NCBI GenBank assembly: GCA_016801885.1
Contig: CM028889.1
Span: forward strand, 26,852,001-26,916,000
DNA: 64,000 nt
Source of the DNA: Toxotes chatareus
Lineage: Eukaryota; Chordata; Actinopteri; Toxotidae
Direction: 5' to 3'
The notes under the pieces are model-generated. The model had not been told where the DNA came from, ran no database searches, and saw nothing but the letters and a program-made list of their open reading frames with translations. This document shows, one piece after another, positions 26,041 to 37,079 of the stretch. Position 1 is the first letter of the stretch. Each line of letters opens with the position of its first letter. Made by a program: the position numbers and the translations under genes.

Positions 26041-26329
26041 GTTGCCCTACAGTAGCATCATGTTTCCCTTAACCTCTAACTTAACCCCAGCTGCTCTTGT
26101 GGAAACAGAGTTGTCAATTTAATGGTTTTCTCGCTAGATTGGGCAACTTTTGAGACGCCTTTAGCAGATTTAGCAACAAATCTAGTGACTTTTTGGGCAG
26201 ACTTTAGCTCCTTGAGCGCCACTAACACAACTTCTCAGTGAATGCATTTTCGTGTGCCTTAACAACCAATCACTGACACCCCTTGTTTATCCAGATTACT
26301 GCTTCTCCTTTGATTTTTAGTGGTACTTT

Positions 26330-26605
26330 GCCATAAACACCAATGGCAACATGATGCTCAGAATACAAACAGTGACCATGTTAATGTGCTGTTGTTTAGC
26401 AGGTAATGTTTCTTATGTTGTCCATCTTTGTTTAGCATGCTAGCACTTGGTTAAGTGTCAGAAATGCCAAGTCACCTTAGGCATTTGGATTTATCCTCTG
26501 GGGACCATGAATGTCTGTACAGACTCTCATGGCAATCCATTCAGTAGCTGTGATATTTCAGTCAAAATGTTGGACGGACTGACCAAAAGACAAACTGACT
26601 GATGA
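26330..26605 (-). repeat. Dispersed repeat family A, copy 3
   Basis: Reverse orientation. It contains CCTCTGGGGACCATGAATGT, TCATGGCAATCCATTCAGTA and GATATTTCAGTC, ending in GGACGGACTGACC. These are the complement of motifs in copy 2. Upstream are the TTAGCATGCTAGCA and ACCATGTTAATG motifs. Decayed and non-coding. Confidence 0.7.
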
Positions 26606-26790
26606 CTGACTGATATGCCTAATAACACGGTGTTTTTATTTTTACCACAGTTAGTCATTTACATGTGTTACTTGAAACTACTTCCATAAACTGATTGTTT
26701 TATGGTTCACCGTTGAAGCTTTCATCTTAGTTTACAAAGAGTGACCATGAGATCTGGTGCACAAGGCGAATTACTGAACAGATGCTTTAA

Positions 26791-27319
26791 CCCTGTTAAA
26801 CCGACGGGAGCGCCGGCGATCTTTAAGGGGTTTAAACCAACGGGAGCGCCAGCGATCTCTTTTGCATATCAATTTTTAAAGGCCGGTAAAACTGCAACCA
26901 CATAAGATAGAGCAATAATTCTTTTTGCATATTAAACCGGAGGAGTAACACTTACATATCAAACTTTAAACATGTCTCAGAGAGCTGTTCTCTTTCCACG
27001 AGTGGGTGTGCAGAAAACCAATAAAAAATCGCAAAAAATCCATAAACAGCGTACACAATAAAACTAGTATAATCCAGATAGCGGGTGTTCGTTTTGTTTT
27101 TTGTCTTAGTTTATAAATTTGAGTGTATCTCAAAGACTAGCCAGTGAATACACTCAAATTTATTGTGGTTTAAAATTATTTTGTGCAACTTTTTTATATT
27201 TCTAATTTTGAGGGATACAGCTAAGACATCTCTGTATTTAGAAAAATATGTGGCACCACAGCAGGTAAAAATGTAAAATATGTTCTGGAGGATTTGGTTC
27301 TATGGCAGGTTTAAAAGGG
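26791..27319. mobile_element. piggyBac-like MITE with TTAA flanks
   Basis: The element begins CCCTGTTAAACC just after a TTAA at 26787-26790. It ends GGTTTAAAAGGG at 27308-27319, followed by TTATTAA. Including the flanking TAA, the two ends are inverted repeats with 14 of 15 bases matching. TTAA target sites and ends starting CCC are typical of piggyBac transposons. At about 529 bp and without a transposase frame, it would be a non-autonomous MITE. Near the left end GGGAGCGCC occurs in two tandem, slightly diverged units (26796-26822 and 26830-26856). A 16-bp stem-loop sits in the middle (27113-27163). The right-hand TTAA is one base off or shifted by three. Superfamily is inferred from ends only. 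Confidence 0.6.
27113..27163. repeat. Stem-loop within the MITE
   Basis: ATAAATTTGAGTGTAT (27113-27128) is perfectly complementary to 27148-27163, with a 19-base loop. It lies near the middle of the MITE-like element. Confidence 0.85.
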
Positions 27320-28685
27320 TTATTAAAGAGGAGTGCTTCACTGATAGATAGATAGATCTAAGGTCTAAGGTTTGATGTGTGTTTTTACCTCTGAGCTCAC
27401 CTAGCGATCACTGGTGGATGTAGCTCTGTAACCACACCCACAGCAGTGATGTCAGAGTGTACTGAAAAGTGTTAAACACTAAACAATAAAATGAAAACGT
27501 CGCATTTTTAAAACATTCAAGGCACCTTTCCGCTAAAATCACAGAGTATGGCCTCAAACAAGTGTCAGGCAGAACTATTTCCCATGAAAGAAGGTAACTG
27601 ATAGAGAGTGTGGTAGGGACGCGTCTAAATGTAAGTGTTGATTGTTTTAAGATCCACCACATTTTCCCAAAGTGCAGCTGGTCGCTCAGCTCAAGAGGAA
27701 TTGAATGAACTTCAGGTGACCTGTTTTTATGTGTGGATGCAGTGGTTGCAGTGTTTGTGCAGCATCTTTTCCATCAAAACATTACATACTTATCACATTT
27801 TGTGGTACTTCTGAACAATTTGAAGCGTTTTTTTTTTTTCTTTTGATGAGAGAAGGGGTTGGCTCTCTGCCCTTTTTATCACTGTAACTAAGAAACAAGG
27901 AGAATAGTTTTGCTGCAGTAGAGGCTGCCACACTGAACACAGGAATCGGTAGACTCCACTTCATTCTAAAAGGCGAAAATTTATGAACTGCTTAGAAGCT
28001 GTATAACAATAAAGCACATAAGAGCAAAATTGAGCACAGCTGGCTTCTACATGGAAGATAAACAATGCGTTTCAAGCTTAGCGCTCTTCTTCAGGCACCA
28101 TCCCGCGGTGCTCCTGATAGTGATCCTGACATTCAGCCTCTGCAATGTAAACATCTGCCTGCTGGTGGTGAATATCCGACCTAAATTTACTGTCTCGCTG
28201 TGGTGGATGTGCTACATGCTGGTTTCTGAAAGAAAAAGAGGCTTTAAATTAAAAATGTACCTGAATTTTGATCATTTTGTATTTATTCAATTTAGCACAA
28301 CTGTAGAGAATCATCAGTTATTAATAAAACAATGTCAAGAGTATGTGTAGTGTTTCTACACAGGATCTCCTTTGATCTAGATCTTCTTTGTCCTTGCATC
28401 TAAACCCTAAACTCAAATTTCTTGACGGACACCATGTGGCATACACGCAGCAGCTGTACGGCTAATCCCTAACATTTGCTGTATTCGACCAACACACTTC
28501 ATTAACTGAATCACCTCTATAATATATGATATGCCACAGGATTACATGGGGAACAAGTAATATCTTAAATGGAGGGCTAACAAAAACAAGGGACAGTTGA
28601 TGCACTATGTATTGGCATGGAATTAGGTGGCACAACATGAGTGCGAGTGTAGAGCCCCACGAGTGTTTCTGAGATGGTCCTGAGC
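27320..28685. other. Non-coding stretch, nothing specific seen
   Basis: Begins with a short GATA run (27342-27356) and a doubled CTAAGGT motif. The 106-codon frame at 28030-28350 is hydrophobic but has no recognised domain and no exon-like boundaries. Confidence 0.5.
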
Positions 28686-28880
28686 GGTGATGCTTTGAGC
28701 TAAACGCTAACACCAGCGTGCTAAAGAGCTTACAGTGAAATTGCTAACAAGCTGATGTTTAGCAGGTATAATGTTTGACATATTGATGACCACTACAGAT
28801 GAAAAGTCAGGGGATCACCAAAGTTGTTAAAACCTACCCTAAAAATTTCATGGCAGTTCATCAAATAAAATTTTAGCCTT
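28686..28880 (-). repeat. Dispersed repeat family A, copy 4
   Basis: Reverse-oriented partial copy. TTGAGCTAAACGCTAACACC and TGATGTTTAGCAGGTATAAT are followed by AAAAGTCAGGGGATCACC and TTTCATGGCAGTTCATC. These are the complement of copy 2 motifs. No coding content. Confidence 0.65.
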
Positions 28881-31059
28881 ATTATTAGGAACGTGCTTAT
28901 GCAGAATTTCCATTCGTCTTTTGGATTTTTAAAATGTGATGGCAGTTGCTCTACAGATGATGAAAATGGCAGTGATGTAGTAGCAGTGACTGTGATGTGG
29001 GTCTATCTGCTTTTCTTGAAGACAATGTAGTAAATAGTAATTAAAAGAGACAATCCATGTAAGATTATATGCAAAGTCACAGCCTGTTGTATATTGTGTA
29101 ATCTGATGGACATTTATCCTTTAGAACATCACTCATGTTCTGTTGTTATTTGCCCTTGCTACAGTACGCATGTGTGTATGATGCATACATGTGTATAATG
29201 TTAGACTAGTATGTGCGATACAGTGAGAGTGAGCGCAGTCGGGGCTGTGTAGTTTGTGCCAAATTTCAAACATGATTTACATTCTCAATGTAATGTATTA
29301 AAACGTTGACAGGGCAAAAGGGATTCACAAGATGCTGCATTAGAAACTCAATTTCTGTGATGAATTGCCTGAAGCCACTGAATTACAAACTGCTCCCTAC
29401 CACCTTCCCCGACTCACCCCCTCCCATGGCTCAGAAGTTTTTTTGTGCGTGTCAAAATCTTCTTAAACCTCTCTCTTAATCTGATCTGCTGAATGTGAGA
29501 GGGTGAAAGGATTTTCAGACTAAAAGGCATTCATTTTTCGTCTTGTTGTGCTTTGCCTTTTCCAAGTGCTGGGTCAGTAATATTCAAAACTTGCTGCTTT
29601 GCTCTTCCATCTCCCCAGCACCACTCTGCTTGTCTTGGGCTTATGGATGTCCTATCCAGACCCGCTCTTTCGTCATTATGTGTGACTGGTGAAAAGCTGC
29701 CACCATACTAAACTAAGTGTAAGCATTATTAACTAAGTAGTACAGATTGATGGCGACAAATATTTGTATAAGGTACTAGCACTGGGTAATGTACAGTTAT
29801 GATATATATACCCTTCGTGTACAGTGTGACTTTACTGGAATGCATACAAGGAAATGATGAATAAAACTTCAAAGCCTGTGGTGATCAGTCACTTATATGG
29901 TACAGATGATAGTGTGTGAAACACTTGGTATGTTTTAAAATATACATTTCTCTATAGGACTTTATAGGCAGCTGTGGACCAATTAGTCTAAACCAAATTA
30001 ATGGACATTCTATGTTCTACATTAACACTCTGCCCCTAATGCAGTCTGATGACACTGCTCTAACAATATCCTAATTAACTGTCACGCTACACAAAAAGTG
30101 TTGTAGTTTTTTTTTGTAGGCCTGCGAATTTAAGCTGTGACCGCCCTGTTGACAAGCTCTCTGTCTCTTTGCTCTTCACTGATTAGACAAATATACATGT
30201 TAAGGTGATATTCCACCTAAAATCTGTCTTTGTAATATGAAATACTCTTTCCCTGTCAGTTTGTAAGGTGTAGAAAGTTTGTAGTTTCTGTCATGGTGAG
30301 ACTGTGACGGTGGTTTGCTTGAATTGAATCCTTTACAGTGGAACAATAGAATTTATTAGTGAAGTTTTTGCAGCAGATCAGAGAGTTGATCTGGTTTATG
30401 TCATTTCATTTGAAGGACCTGTGGGGGAAATTAGACATTTGTTCAAACATTTAAAAAGATCTGCTCTTATGTCATCCTGACAAGCCACCTCCTGCAGTCA
30501 GCTGAATTATGTTTTGACTGCTTTTGTTATTGATAGAGTAGCTTCAGATAAAGGTTGATTATATTCACACTGTGTGAATACAAGTGCAAACAAACACATG
30601 ATGTAGTGACATATCTACATCAGTGCGTTGGGCTGGGAGCTACACTTTTTACTGTAACATACTATGATAATATGATGAAGGACTTTTGTTGTCTGTCTCT
30701 TATGTTTGAAAAATAGACAAATGTTCTGATACTTAAATCTCCCACTAGCTTTATTACCTTTTGCCCCCAAACATAGTCTTACTATATTTCTTAATACGTA
30801 CCGACAACAGTCAGCAGTTCAAAATGTCAGCGAGTTCAAAGCAGGCAGAATTATGTGTGAGTGTATGTATAAAGTGTCCGTCGTGTCCTTTGCAGATGTG
30901 TGTTTAGCGCAGACTGTTCCACCTTGCGGTCATGTAGGCTGCCCACCCAGAGAACAGAGAAGCGTCTGCCTGGTGGATTTATTTTGGCTTTGAGTCTGGT
31001 GTGTCAGAAATAGGATAATAAAAATATAAAGAGAGCGAGAGCTTGAAGATAAACACAAT
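28881..31059. other. Non-coding stretch, nothing specific seen
   Basis: AT-rich DNA without recognised repeats. No frame above 60 codons in this interval attracted attention. Confidence 0.5.
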
Positions 31060-31500
31060 AAATAACTGGAGGAGGAAAATACTTTTTCACACGAGTGTCT
31101 GATTCATTGTTGTTTGGGTCCATGTTTTATATGGATGATGGTGCCGGGCTGCGTGATTGTGCCTCTTCTCATTGTTCTTGTTGATTTACAGCACCAGTAC
31201 AATGGTGTAATAGGAGTTTGGCTTTGCTGCTTGAGAAGAGGTTTTGAGTAATGCAAGCAGGGCCCTTTGTTTGTGAGCTTGATTGCGAGGAGTGGGGAAG
31301 CCTTGGAGCTGTCATCCCAATAAAGAAAGCTCCTCTGTACAGCGTTAACACCAACATCCAATCAAAAGAGGGGGAAAAACAGATTTAGTTCACTGCTGTT
31401 TGCTTTTCACACAGAAAGGCCATGCATTAATGGAAATCCAAATATTCCAGCATTACCAGAGGATGATAATGTAAATTCAAGTTAATATTGGTACAATGTG
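31060..31500. promoter_or_regulatory. Candidate enhancer / conserved non-coding block (weak)
   Basis: Repeat-free sequence of moderate GC with several AT-rich cores (AATAAATAACTGG near 31059, GCATTAATGG near 31425, GTAAATTCAAGTTAAT near 31471). The nested minus-strand frames at 31104-31361 have no domain. Inference from texture only. Confidence 0.22.
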
Positions 31501-32549
31501 TGTGTGACAGTTTGCCATAATGCGCTCTTCCTGGATTAGTCATTCATTAAACAGGTTTGCCATGCAAAGCCACTGTCAGATTTTTGTCAAGGAGGACAGA
31601 AAAAGAGAGAAAACAGTGCCAGCAGAAGCTCTTACAATTAAAATCTGCAGTCTGATTATGGTGACCAGTTTAATCTCGTGCATGTGAGTTCCTCTGTAGA
31701 TTTGGAGCAACAATTCTTTGTAACAGTAGAACAGAAAGACAGGCAAGACAAAAGATTGTATTAAAGTGCTCTGTTTGGTTTCAAAGAAGCCGGGAAGCAT
31801 TGTCAGGAAAATTATGTTGTTTCACATTAGATGGTTTTGAATAACAACATCTATTTATACCTCTTTTTTACTCCTTCAATGTGGTGTCTATTTACTTTGC
31901 ATTGTTCTATAATATGAGATGCGAGAAAAGGATCAGCTGCTGTTGTGTTTAGTGTGCAGAGATCTCACAGAGATTTATAGCCTTTGTTTTAAAAATGCCT
32001 TTATTGTATTCAAAAATTTAATTCTGTGCACTTTTAATATTCAATATACTGACATTCATCCAAGTGTCCAATTTGACCTTTTTTCCATTCGGTTGTGGTC
32101 ATTTGTTTACTGATGTTAGCATGCTAGAAATAAAAGGATAAAATGGACGATACTGTCTGCATAATTCATGCTTTATATCTTATGAAGTATTAACTCGCGC
32201 CTGCTTCAAAGACTGTGTGACTGCACCAGGTGGAGATGTACCTGTGTTATTGTAAGTGGGTCCTGTCCTTGTGACATTATGTGGTTCCCACACCTTTCCA
32301 ACACACACATACACACTTGCGTGTGCAGATTGTTGAAGTATATGAATCGCTGATGGAAAATAAAGATCAACACAGCTGCCATGCACTATTATGATACAAA
32401 ATATAGTTTTGGCTTATCTCAGTGATAACAAATGATATATGTGTCTCTGCTGGTGTTTGCACCTTCTGAATCCTTACAGTTCTATTTCAGCAGCACAGGC
32501 ACATCACATGATCAAGTGAGTGAAACTCGGCTTTGAAAGGAAATTACAG
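31501..32549. other. Non-coding stretch, nothing specific seen
   Basis: AT-rich DNA. Minor ACACACATACACAC run near 32300. No gene. Confidence 0.5.
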
Positions 32550-32770
32550 CAGAGGTGGAAAATAGCTAAGAATGTTTAATCAGGTATTGCACATAAGTAC
32601 AGTTTTAAAGTGCTTGTATTTAGTTTTTTATTTTATGCGACTGTGCAGTTTTCGTCCACTACATTTGAGAAGGCAACCTTTGTACTTTTTGCTCCACTAC
32701 AGTTAATTGACAACTTTACTTTGCAGGTTAAGATTTTACATAGAAAAAATAAATATGACACATTTTTATG
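32550..32770 (+). repeat. Dispersed repeat family B, 5'-type copy
   Basis: Starts CAGAGGTGGAAAATAGCTAA, close to the terminus CAGTGGTGGAAAGTA that I remember for this percomorph repeat and which resembles hAT-type ends. It continues with TGCACATAAGTACAG, TACTTTTTGCTCCACTAC and ACTTTGCAGGTTAAGATT. The last two match the copy at 10380. The 3' end is not clear. Non-autonomous, no frame. Confidence 0.65.
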
Positions 32771-32957
32771 TGTTAAACTTGATATGAAGTAGTTAAAGTT
32801 AGTTTCACCTAACAGAAGAATCAAAATGCTGCTTACACATTAATGCATCAATAGAAAATACAGCGCTAATCTAATAAATAAAATGATACCAGTCTTTAGG
32901 GGGATCCTGCATTAGGAAGAGTTTTACCTAGTTTATTTATTTATTTACTTTTTCTGG

Positions 32958-32971
32958 CCACTTGGGGGCAG
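32958..32971 (+). promoter_or_regulatory. CTCF-like motif
   Basis: CCACTTGGGGGCAG matches 13 of 14 positions of the CTCF core (T at position 6 instead of A). Preceded by TTATTTATTTATTTACTTTTTCTGG. The phrase CCACTTGGGGGCAGCAG is also frequent in fish dispersed repeats as I recall, so it may be transposon-borne. Confidence 0.35.
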
Positions 32972-33144
32972 CAGAAACAAATTGTAAACTGTCACTGATG
33001 TAGTACCAACTTTTATTTTTATAATACAAACTTATTAGCAATTGGTTGCTTGTTTACGTATCCAGCTGATACGGAATTCATTTTGTTTTTCAGGTGAATC
33101 ATTGTGAACATCAGGTGAATGTAAATTCAATATTCAGTCCACTA

Positions 33145-33445
33145 TGGAGTGAATGTTGACTATTCCCTCCACTATGTTTACTAGCTGGTGACTAACTTTG
33201 TATGCTTGCTGTGTGGTGCTGGGCAGGTAGTGCACTGACAGCTTATTCATGAGATCCTGAAGACTGAACCAAAAAAGGGTTGTAAAACCAAAACAATGAA
33301 TTAAAAAGGAAGCTAACACGCCACGTAACGCTGAGGTAACTACATATTTGGATGATGATTTTCTGTGGCTTCATCACTAAGAGCGCCCCCTTTCACATTA
33401 CTCAGTCATTTTATCAATCAGCAATGTAAAAAAAAATGGTTGTAG
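33145..33445 (+). repeat. Dispersed repeat family D, copy 1
   Basis: Contains CCTCCACTATGTTTACTAGC, TGGTGACTAACTTTG and GTGTGGTGCTGGGCAGGTAG. Much later come GCGCCCCCTTTCACATTACT and GTAGCAGCTTTAA. The first part is the complement of 61400-61500, so two copies face opposite ways in this window. I recognise the wording from percomorph genomes; class unknown. Confidence 0.6.
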
Positions 33446-33599
33446 CAGCTTTAAATAAAATATTGAGTTCAGGATTCTCACCTGTGTCTTGTGTTTTTAC
33501 GCTGTAGTTTATTTCTTCCACCACTGAATTACAGTATTTCTTATTTCTTCTTTTTTCCTTTTTTTTTTTGTTTAGTTCCAAAGGATTTAAGTACTATGA

Positions 33600-33665
33600 A
33601 CAAAAATCTGGGATTCGAATCCAGTTTCCTGTTAGTGGGAATACTGACAACTGTTACCACTTAAA
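33600..33665 (-). mobile_element. tRNA-related SINE fragment (inverted B-box region)
   Basis: GGGATTCGAATCCAG, then GTTAGTGGGAATACTGACAA and CTGTTACCACTT. This follows the pattern of a teleost SINE tRNA-like head read in reverse. B-box-like core at 33612-33622 with one mismatch. Very short and decayed. Confidence 0.4.
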
Positions 33666-34296
33666 AGAAATTTCAACCTTTTTTTTTTTATTTTGTGTTC
33701 ATGGAAAATAACCAAAGCATGCTGCAGGCCTACGCATTTTATTATAGTGCCTGCCCAAAATACTACTTTACATCATTCTTGTTCATATCTTTTTTTTCTG
33801 CAGTCCTGTTTGTTCAAGGATTTTCTGTAGGGCACAGCTAGTGCCTCATTCATTTTGAAAGAAATAACGAGATACAATGCACCTGTTTGGATAAAAAATG
33901 GCAGATAGTAATATAAGTTTGTTTGACTGCTTTTGTCATCATCACCTTCAGGACACACAAGCATCATAAATACTCCATACATCCTCTCATACAATTCTGG
34001 CTTTGGGTGTGCGCTGTTTGTCACTCTTTAGAATTGATAAAAAAAAGATTGGTCTCTGGAGAATGTGTTGTTACTGTCATAAAGAGAAGGCCATGTCCAC
34101 ATTATTATTTTTCTCATTGCGGGCAGCAGTGTGTGGCTTTTCAGAGGACTTTAATCTGCTCTCCAGCCGGACACGTGGGACTTGGCCTTGCCCCCTCGTC
34201 ACCTCCTGCAGACTCGCGGTGGTAAATATCAGATGGGGCCTCTGCTGTCGCACAGACACGATACAATCAGCATTCGGAACAATCCCCAACATAATA
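33666..34296. other. Non-coding stretch, nothing specific seen
   Basis: T-rich first half, then a GC-richer repeat-free patch at 34080-34290 containing one CACGTG. Overlapping frames at 33923-34350 have no domain. Confidence 0.45.
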
Positions 34297-34370
34297 GGAG
34301 TTTTTCAACTGGTGGCTGCAGCCCAAAAGTGGGTTGAGGGATCGTTCTGACACATAGACGTCACTGAAGT
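34297..34370 (+). mobile_element. hAT-like transposon fragment
   Basis: TTTTTCAACTGGTGGCTGCA, then GCCCAAAAGTGGGTTGAGGG and ATCGTTCTG. This resembles the familiar hAT-type terminal wording (CAACC..GTGGGTCGCGACCCAAAAGTGGGTC) seen in many fish. Ends in a 15-base A run (34372-34386). Only one end is present. Confidence 0.45.
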
Positions 34371-35014
34371 TTAAAAAAAAAAAAAATCTTCTGACTTTTA
34401 TATCCCCAGTAGGTACCAGAATGTAAATCTAGTTCATCTGCAATTTTTTGATTTGGTGAATTCTGTCACACATACATGTTTGGGAGGTGAAGTTATTTCT
34501 CTGCCCTCTCAGTCATAGGAATACATTTTCTGTTCTATTTTTGCATTTTCTTACTTAAAATTCCAGGTGTGAGAAACTTCCTGAGGGGATCATGTTTTCG
34601 GACCTTCATGAATATCACATCGATATTAATGTGTTCATATGACCAAGCTGCAGATGATATGGCCTCGGTGAACATTTTACTGAAGTTACATTTGTTATCA
34701 GTGTGATGTTTTGCTGTCTACTCATCAGTGGTCCTGTCCGAGTTTTTGCTTTTTTTTTTAAAAAATAGCTGTCAAATGGCTTGTATATGAAAGACCGGAA
34801 ACAATTCATCAATTATTTGATTAGTTTTTCAGCGTAAAATTAATTACAGTAATAATAATAGTAATAATCACACATTTGTTAAGATTCAAATTCAAATTCC
34901 TTAAATGTGAGAATTTCCTGTTTGCTTGTTTGTTTGTTTGTTTATTTATTACAAAAAGAGTACTTTCCGCTCTGGGAACTGGGATGGGCATTTTTCAATA
35001 TTTTTTTGTAATTT
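34371..35014. other. Non-coding stretch with small simple repeats
   Basis: AT-rich DNA. An AAT-rich patch lies at 34848-34868. The portion 34805-34850 carries ATTTGATTAGTTTTTCAG-type wording that may be a trace of family C. Confidence 0.5.
34921..34950 (+). repeat. (TTTG)n microsatellite
   Basis: About five TTTG units grading into TTTA. Confidence 0.9.
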
Positions 35015-35088
35015 ATTGACTAAAGCATTAACTGAAAAAAATGACAGATTAATCGATACTGAAAACAGTCAGTGATTCCAGCCCCACT
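35015..35088 (-). repeat. Dispersed repeat family C, fragment
   Basis: TTATTGACTAAAGCATTAAC, then GACAGATTAATCGATACTGA and CAGTGATTCCAGCCCC. This is the terminal part of the family in reverse orientation (usual ending ...GTTGCAGCCC). Confidence 0.6.
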
Positions 35089-36534
35089 TTATGGCGTGTA
35101 TCTGTGTAGACTGATCGGAAGAGTATGTGTGAAAAGTGAGATCAAATTTTCACGGCAGAAGAAACATCGTCATACAATCTGTGTCATAAAATGTTAAAAC
35201 AGCTACAAAAACACCACAGATGCTAATGAGTAATTGTTTTCCTTTCACGCTGACTGACACTTATTGTTATTCCTATTTGAGCACCGTTTTGTTATTAATC
35301 AGTCAGGTCATGTGGTGAGTGCTGTCACTGCTGAAATAGCTTTAATATGGACTGCCCCTCTGGGACAAACTTGGTCATTAACTCTAATGCCATTTTCTGC
35401 TACAGAAACCTTCCACCCTCCCTTTACACCCCCGTCATTGATTCCAAAATCAAGAGGCAAACGACTCCCAAGACATTTAAGCGTACTCAGTTCCCCTCCT
35501 TGAAAAACTAAAGGGCCTGGACTGAGCATGTTGTCTGAACTCTGACCTGCTATTCATCTGCACATATTCTCAGTCAGCCTTAGGACGTGGGGACTTCTCC
35601 TACATCGACTGTCTTAAACAATTTGTGCCTTGTTGAGAGCATGTGGGCACATCATTTGTGGGGGTAAGGAGGGAGGGGTGAAGGGCGTTGAGGGAGAAAG
35701 CCAAAAAGCCTGTGATGAAGACGAGAGGAGGACAGGTCAGATGGCAAGCTGCATCTTTAACATAGCTGCTATCGATTTTAGATTCTCCCCATGGGAGAGA
35801 CAACAGGACAGATGCACAGTGTAGTTAGCACCCCCGCCTCCGTCTGTGTGTGTGGGGATGTTGGTGGTAAGCAACAGACTGAATGCATCAGGTACACACA
35901 ATGCACATTACTTGGATTTTATATCCAGTGAAAGCTCACACAGGAGGCTGAGAGAGAGCTGGGGACTGATGAGTACGGCTTGACAAAAATTTAGGGATTT
36001 ACGGTCACATTAAATTAAATGTTTGCTAAGAAGCAGCATATATATCGTTGTGGCGTGTTTGACCCGGGTACTTCTTCTGTAATAGCGCCCCCTACCTTAG
36101 TGTTCCCCAGGGTGTGAGGACGTATGGTTCCAACTGACAGTGTCAGCACAGTAAGTTGTGTATTTTTGTGTATATATTTGTGTTCCAGTGGCCACACACA
36201 CACAGGTAACCAGCTGGCAGCTGATGTTTGTTAGCTGCTGCCAAGTCTCACCTGTGAATTACATTATTCACGACTCTGGTGTGAAGTAGAGCAGTCCAGT
36301 GCTGAGGCAACTGGACTATGTGTTGCTGTGAGCTTTGGCAGCCTGGTCATATCCCATAGAGCACTGCACCAGAGTCCACTAGCAAGCTAGGCTAACTAGC
36401 ATCCACTTTCTTCCTAAATGTTAGATGACAGACAGCCTAAACCACCAATGGCTGACAGCCAGTGTCAGGGCTTGTTGAAAAAGCAGATCTCATGTCTCCG
36501 GGTAGTGGTGCACCGTGGTCGTTGATAGTGTGTC
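35089..36534. other. Non-coding stretch, nothing specific seen
   Basis: Mixed composition. The partial CTCF-like string GCGCCCCCTAC near 36085-36095 matches only the 5' part of the reverse-strand motif. Short CA run at 36195-36204. Overlapping small frames have no domain. Confidence 0.5.
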
Positions 36535-36850
36535 TCCTTTCAGGCGGTTATTATGCAGAATGGCCCCGGTCAGTGTTTTATTGTCATGTTATTGGATCAT
36601 TATTGTTGATGCGTAAACAATCACCTGTACCATAATGCAGTGGTCGGTTGAGGTGGAGCAAATTTTAAAAAGTTTATGTGTTTTTGGTAGTTTAATCTGA
36701 CAACTCTGATGATAATTATATTTGGTGAACTTTTAACTACAATATTTCCTATTATATTTGTGGCGGAGTATGAAGTAATATAGAATTTAAATATCCAAGC
36801 AAAGTACAAGTACTTTGCACTCTTTGCAGTAAATGTACTCAGGTGCTTTT
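36535..36850 (-). repeat. Dispersed repeat family B, copy 3
   Basis: TTATGCAGAATGGCCCCGGT and CAGTGTTTTATT, then TTATTGGATCATTATTGTTG. Further along are AAGTACAAGTACTTTGCA and AGTAAATGTACTCAGG. This is the family B layout in the same sense as the copy at 37930. Decayed, non-coding. Confidence 0.65.
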
Positions 36851-37043
36851 CACCGTTGTGCTGTCATGGCAGACAGCTACTCTGAGGCTTGAAGCTGAGA
36901 CACTGTTTCTACAAATATGTGCAGAATGGATTTTATCCTCTTAGAAAAATATGCTCATTAGCTCCAGCATCATTACACTTAACATTTCCTTACAGAAAAA
37001 TTGAGAATTCAAATTTCAGTTTGACTTAAAACCTGACAGACTG

Positions 37044-37076
37044 TTGGCGACACGTGTCTCAGACACGTGTCGCCAA
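37044..37076. promoter_or_regulatory. 33-bp perfect palindrome with two CACGTG E-boxes
   Basis: The arm TTGGCGACACGTGTCT (37044-37059) is exactly complementary to 37061-37076 around a single C. Each arm contains the self-complementary decamer GACACGTGTC (37049-37058 and 37062-37071). This gives two CACGTG E-boxes at 37051-37056 and 37064-37069 with 7 bases between them. CACGTG is bound by bHLH factors such as USF, MYC/MAX and CLOCK/BMAL1. Tandem E-boxes spaced 6-7 bases are a known arrangement in circadian promoters. No gene start is visible nearby. Alternatives are a cruciform-forming palindrome or a foldback relic. Confidence 0.6.
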
Positions 37077-37079
37077 ACG

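Noticed and set aside
28030..28350. 106-codon frame with a hydrophobic segment
   Set aside because: The hydrophobic stretch suggested a membrane protein, but there is no family match, no exon boundary and no neighbouring exon.
36085..36095. GCGCCCCCTAC as another CTCF site
   Set aside because: Only the 5' part of the reverse-strand motif fits; the conserved 3' TGG end is missing.
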